Source: Heterotrichella gracilis (taxonomy: Eukaryota; Sar; Xanthophyceae; Tribonematales; Xanthonemataceae). From it: DNA of 59,581 bases. The stretch's first letter is position 1. Each line of letters starts with the position of its first letter. Both the position numbers and the translations under genes were made by a program. This document shows, piece after piece, positions 54,412 to 59,581 of the stretch. The stretch lies in contig JAULBX010025531.1 of assembly GCA_032358255.1 (NCBI GenBank), positions 1 through 59,581 on the forward strand. The letters are read 5' to 3'. Under the pieces are notes generated by a model, which saw only the letters and a list, made by a program, of their open reading frames with translations, did no database searches and was not told the origin of the DNA.

Positions 54412-57400
54412 ATGTCGCTGACCACAGAGTATGTGCTGCTGTGGTGGTTTCTGTCAACGTTGGGCAGTGCATGCATATAGATATGGCAAACATGACGGTG
54501 CTCTCTGTTGCAGATGTGCCACAGGGCCAACCAGCAAAGTGCTGTGGTCCGGAGACAGCTCAGTGGTCTTTGCTTCTGGAAACATCATAGTCCTTCTGGA
54601 CTCCGAAACGCTTACCCAGGTATACAAACGTTGCACTTCCCTTGTGTTTGCACCACTAGTGGGCGACCACTGACGCTACTTCCACCGCTGCAGAAAGTGG
54701 TATATGGTGCTGGGAGAGGAATAGATTGCATCGCAGTTTCCAATAAGAAGAAGCTGCTTGCGTATGCAGAAAAGGTAGGCCCACAAAAAAAACCCCCCAG
54801 CACAGTCTAGTGGAAAGAGTATGAAGCAGGGAGTTGGGTTCACAAAAGTGGCCTGTTTGCAGGGCTTTGAACCCAAGATATACTTGGTGAGGTTGAATGA
54901 CTTCAAGCCTCTCAAACAGCTTGCCAAAACCGACGCTATGGAGTATGGTTCTCTATCCTTCTCCAAGGATGGTGACTTCCTGGTTGCAAGCTCTGCAGGC
55001 CCCGGTCGCCGCTTGTATGTCTGGCACACTGAGAAGGTCTGCCCAAGTGAATGAGTGGTAGTAGCTCCTTATTGCAGCTTCAGCAAATTCATTTCTTTTA
55101 CAGTGTGCTTATGGTGCAGGGACAAATGTTGTCTCAAACTGAAACACACCTGGACTACACGACACTGGCATTCGGCCCCGACAACTCAGAATGTATTGTT
55201 GCAGCCACAGACAAAACCATTCACTTCTATAGACTGTTGTCCTTTTGTGGGAAGTACGTCTTGGAACAGCAGCATGGCTCGCATCTTCAAGGTAAGCAGC
55301 ACGTGGGGTGTAGGGTTGTAGGGTTTAGGGTTCATCTCAATTACAGCTTTCAGGTGGGCAGCAAAAATGATGACAGTTATATGTTCTCACTGGAAGATTA
55401 TCCACCCCTTGCACCTTAAGCAATGTGACGTGGTGTCAATCAGGGTGGGAGGCAACCTCCTTTGCCTGGGGTATGGACAACACAATCCACGTGGGGAACT
55501 CGAAAGGCCAAGTGGCGACAACCCTGTTCACTGCTAATGACACCCTGGAGCAAATAGCGCCTTCACAAGCGCTGCAGACCCTTTATGAGGGCGAGGGAGC
55601 AGCTGTGACTAGTCTCTGCTATGGCAAGGATGTGCTTGTTGCCTCCTTCCTGGGCAAAGGAGTCAGGTAGGGGTTGAGTGGCATGCAGAGGGTACAGCGA
55701 CTAGCCTCCTCCTGCGTCAGCCTGAATGCGTCTCGCCAACGTGGGCTATTATATTTATTTCATTTGTTTTTTGGGTATCTATCAAGTCCCATTCCCCCGT
55801 CCTGATCCCGCCATTACTGTTGTACAGTCAGTTCCTCAATTTGCCAGTCATCACTGCATTGTGTGCCGTTTAGAATCTTCAAGATCAACCGCCAGGAGAA
55901 AGCATTACAGACACTGCTTGCACTGGAATCGTCAGCATTGCTGCAAATCAGGGCTTTGCAAATTGGGGGGGCACAGGATGGTGTCTTGTGCGGAGTGGGG
56001 TCTGATGGGTGCATCAACTTCCATTCCCTTGCCAGCACTGCAGCTGACACGGTATGGTGCGCTTGCAATGTGTTCCCCGTTATGCAATCCAGTGTTGCAG
56101 AGGTTTCCTTCCAAACATGCAAGTGCATGCAGAAAGATGTGGAGTTGTCTCTGCCCAAAGAATCCACAGTGCTTTTTGAAATGCGTCGCCATTATCTGTC
56201 GACACATGCAGCTATGTTGCTCAAACAACTGGCAGTTGACGCCATCTCCATTCATGCAACCACTTGACCCCTTTACAAGTATTAGCAATGCTTTAAATAG
56301 TGTAAGCTAATTTTAGCTCTTGACCGTTCTGGGGACGCTGCAGGAGTGCAAACGCCACCTATTCCACCCAGCCCTCATCACCGGGCTCGCTGCCCTACCC
56401 ACTGGCAGGACCATCCTGTCCACATGCGCAGACAGATGCCTGCGCCTGTGGGATGGCCAGACCCAGCAGTGCAAGATGATCACTCCCGTGGCCGCGGATC
56501 TGACCTGCATCGCCGCGTCACAGACCACTACTGCCGTGGCTGTGGGGTCCAGCTGTGGAGTGCTGCGTGTGTTTGACATTGACCTGTCCACACCTGCCAT
56601 GTGTGTGGTGGCGCGCAAGCGTGTGCACGCTGGCGCCATAAATGGTGTGCAGTTTGGGATGGCGGGCCAGGTGCTGGCGAGTGTGGGGGAGGATGACAGG
56701 TACGTGATGACATCAGTAGTGTTTATCACTCACTATACGTGCAGTACTTCCAGCCATGGAACACTGCTTGACAATGGGTAGATGTAGAGGGAGTGCATCA
56801 TTCATCAGGGTACACCGCTGGATACTCGCTGTGGGACCTTAGTGTGGACCAGTCTCAACCTTGGCGCTATTTCTTGTGATTTCACATTGTGCGCTGAGGT
56901 ATGGTGCCGCGGGATGGCGCAGCCTGCGCAAGGGTGACTTCTGATCTGGCTGCAGTGCTGTAGCTGCTAAAATTAATATCTAACAAAAGCATATGATTTT
57001 GCAGGGTGTGGTGCTTTCACGTGAATGAACAGCTTCAGCTGCACGTGATAGGCTTTGTCAAGCTGCCAGGCGGTGCAGCGCAGATGCAATGGAATGATGC
57101 CGGCAACGCCAATGCCGCAGATCTGCTCATCCTACTCAAGGACAGGACGCTGCTGCATGTGCATTTCACCACGCCACTGGCACACGCTCAAGGTGCGCAT
57201 CACTGTAACAGTTGCACTTATATATTTGGGCAAACGTTCGTCTATTTAGGGTTTAGGCTTGAAGATTTTAGCTTTAAGATTCATCTATGACATAAATTCC
57301 ATTTAGTTATTGCTATGATCAGCATATAATTTCTATACAACCTTGTCATCGTCAAAGACCCTTTGACATTGTTCCCATGCTGCGATGTGGAGCCATACTT

Positions 57401-59396
57401 GTGTAGGGAGGTGGACTTCCTTCAGCAACCTTCCACTGCCTGCAGGCCCGGAACTCGAGCTCCGCCCCCCCCACACAGCTGCGCAGCGCCACCAGCTTGA
57501 TGTCCCAATCCTCAGCTTCACCTCGCTACCCTCAAAGGCCAGCGGCCCATCCATCATCGGCACAGGCATGGACAACACCCTGCGCCGCTTCAATTTGCCT
57601 CCGCCCCCCATCCACTCACCCGACGAAGAAGAGGCCCCCCCAGAGGATGAGGCCACCCTGAACCAGCTGTACGCATCTTCCTCGTGCAAGGCGCACCAGA
57701 AGGCGGGGGGCTGCCTGGCGGTGTGCCGATCAGGCAGGCTGCTGGCCAGCGCAGGGGCGGATGGTGCTGTGTCCCTGCGCCCAGTGGAGCTTGATGGCAC
57801 CTCTGGGCTGAGAGAGTACTGGGTGCACAGCTCACTCACAGGTCAGCGCCCTGCATGCGCATCCTGTATGGCGCTGTATGTCTGAACCTGGATTTATCAT
57901 GTAGTACGCATCTTGCATCACATGTGCTTCCAGATTCATGCTCTGCCTTGTCGTTTATTCTTTACCCTACCTACTCGTGTATTTCTGTTCTATTTGCTAC
58001 AATTTCCCAATGTTCTAAACAAAAAAAGGAATAAAAAAAGTGGGAAATAGATTATCAAATCCTTACCTCAATTTGCTGCTGCTGCTCCTGCCTGCAGGGG
58101 GGGCGCACTGTGCTGTGTTTGATTCCACCGGCCACTACCTGTTCACCGCTGGAAATCAGGGGGACATGATGGTGCACAGCGTGAAGAGTGCGGGGGACAG
58201 ACACCTGTCAGAGCCACAGCAGCCCGGGGCCAGCCAGGTGTCATGGGAGGGCGTCCAACCAGATCGGCCTGACTCTGATGACGAGCTCATCGAGGTGAAC
58301 AAAGAGTGAATGTCCTGGTCTTGTAATCAGGGGAAGTATTCCATGTTATATTGCAAATGTCATAGTCTGGTCAGATTATATGATCAGGCTGGGTCAGCCT
58401 GATGATATACCCAGGCTGGGGCCCCTGACCACGCCCCTGTGAATATTGCTTCCTGGTGCAGGCAGGAAAGTTTGCATGCATGCGGGCAAAGGGCCGCTAT
58501 GTACGGGGATGGTAGCAGGAGGGGGGCTCCTGTGTGCACAAGAGGCGCTGGGGGCCATTGCATGAATGGGGTCAAACGATTTGATAGGCACCTGCCAATC
58601 ATCTCCTGTTGTCTTGAATTTTTTTCCATGCGCTTGAATTTTTCAATTTTGGTGCATGCAGGAGGAACTGGCACCATGCAGGGACGCAGCTCAAGTGCAG
58701 AAACTGCGCGAACGATTACAGAATCTGCACAAAAAGTTTGACGCGCTACAGGATAACAGCAAGAGGTAACGTAACATTTCTTCAGATTCCAATTGCATGT
58801 GCATGCAGCAGAGTAATACCCCACAGGCAGTGACAGCCTTTGCAACCGTTAGCATGGAGCCGTACTCTGAGCCTTTGCGCAGAAACCAACAAGGTTAGTA
58901 ACATGTAGTAAAGGCTTCCATGCCAAATGCCCTTGTGCAGCTTACTGTGCATCATCTCACGGATTCGTTGTGTGTTCAGGTTTGCAGAAGGTGATCCATC
59001 GGGTGCAGGGCTGGGCAGTGCTGTGCAAGGTGCCTTGGGTGATGCAGTCAAGCACATGCAGGTAATTGCCACATGAGATGCATTCAATATGTCACATGTT
59101 GTTGCGACTGAGATTATAGGTGGTGCTTGCATTTAAGTATTGTGGTAATTGCATTTTGCCTGTTTTTCTGTGCATTTGATGCTCAAGTTTGTGCGCCTGC
59201 CTGTGTGATATTAATGCATACCATTCCTCCACACCCAATTGGATTGAACGGCATGCAGGTACAAGTAGAACAAGAGGTGCTGCAGGGCCATCTGCACGCC
59301 ATCAATGGGCAAATCAGCAAAGTGAAGTCCAAGTACTGGGATGGCTTGCAGCAAAAGCCAACCACGCTGTCAAGCCTGTCAAATGAAAACATTCTG
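54412..59396 (+). CDS. CFAP43-like axonemal WD-repeat protein, C-terminus outside the window
   Basis: Axonemal protein that, with CFAP44, links the I1 inner dynein arm to the doublet. Exons: 54412-54428, 54514-54619, 54694-54774, 54863-55036, 55120-55291, 55444-55666, 55874-56051, 56344-56699, 57005-57192, 57446-57841, 58098-58294, 58662-58765, 58980-59061, 59259-59396 and on; 804 residues so far. Beta-propeller segments include VVFASGNIIVLLDSET, YGSLSFSKDGDFLVASSAGP, WEATSFAWGMDNTIHVGNSK (family WxPxxxLYIG), ILSTCADRCLRLWDGQ, AGAINGVQFGMAGQVLASVG and GAHCAVFDSTGHYLFTAGNQ. The coiled-coil part begins with EELAPCRDAAQVQKL and NLHKKFDALQDNSKR. VKSKYWDGL recalls the conserved CWD site. CFAP44 is the main alternative. 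Exon 8 could start at 56317 instead; exon 1 is tiny and less sure. Confidence 0.82.
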
Positions 59397-59469
59397 GTGC
59401 GTAAATTCACTCGCAGGAATAGCTAGAATAGGCCGATATTATCTGGAAAATAGCGTTTAAATTTCATGA

Positions 59470-59500
59470 AACTGTAAAATAAATAAATAAATAAATAACT
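59470..59500. repeat. AAAT microsatellite
   Basis: About six AAAT units (AAAATAAATAAATAAATAAA) lie in the intron that runs off the right end. Confidence 0.95.
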
Positions 59501-59581
59501 ACGATCCTCATCTCAAGTATGAGGGCGTTGGTTGAGGAAGAGACAGAATGAGAGAGAGCCAGCCTCGGAGGCTGGTCATTC

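Noticed and set aside
58295-58309. Stop of the CFAP43-like gene after EVNKE
   Set aside because: A good donor at 58295 joins in phase to an exon encoding the family's coiled-coil start, so the TGA is intronic.

Overview
This window looks like nuclear DNA of a green alga (Chlorophyta). Nearly every gene is split into short exons by 80-750 bp introns that are mostly GT-AG, with at least two GC-AG. Exons are GC-rich, and plant-type telomere heptamers (CCCTAAA) are scattered through introns and spacers. The proteins are plant or algal in type: a P-type plasma-membrane H+-ATPase, a plant JMJ31-like JmjC oxygenase, a UTR5-like sugar-nucleotide transporter, a plastid-targeted MsrB and an axonemal CFAP43-like protein. 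The last implies an alga that makes, or recently made, flagella. I cannot name the species.

Layout, left to right: 3' part of an H+-ATPase gene (+, 373-2666); JmjC oxygenase (+, 3720-8154); a 158-bp foldback (8576-8733); SF3B4/SAP49 (-, 9290-12592); SLC35B/UTR5-like transporter (+, 13359-15247); nucleoporin SEH1 (+, 16655-18278); signal peptidase subunit SPC3 (-, 18573-19542); SMYD-type SET/MYND protein (+, 20098-26508); MsrB (+, 27374-28658); an MDP-1-like HAD protein without its catalytic residues (-, 29807-31095); ELO elongase (+, 31646-33592); LON-domain protein (+, 35582-37937, 5' end unresolved); an unresolved stretch (37938-40010); a tandemly duplicated, truncated protein-kinase locus (+, 40011-43882); NVL/Rix7 double AAA+ ATPase (+, 45091-53821); CFAP43-like protein (+, 54412 to beyond the right end). 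The exon models keep phase across every junction. Several give open frames that match the expected family length, and this is the main support for them. The genes do not form one pathway. They are mostly housekeeping genes for splicing, nuclear pores, secretion, ribosome assembly and lipid synthesis. Three pairs are head-to-head and share 550-770 bp spacers.

The most striking structure is not a gene. In at least eight of the gene models an intron carries one or more extra, degraded, same-orientation copies of the edge of the neighbouring exon together with its splice site. I call these exon-edge echoes. Copies of an exon start plus acceptor lie upstream of the real exon, and copies of an exon end plus donor lie downstream. 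They range from nearly identical (72 of 73 bases in the NVL gene at 51967-52039) to barely recognisable. Some carry stop codons and would act as poison exons if used. One appears to have supplied the splice donor of another exon. In the kinase locus the repeated acceptor edge has become coding. Short tandem duplications across exon-intron borders therefore seem to be a main force shaping introns here. Other points of interest are a probable pseudophosphatase, a long foldback, and a dispersed repeat of about 70 bp found in introns.
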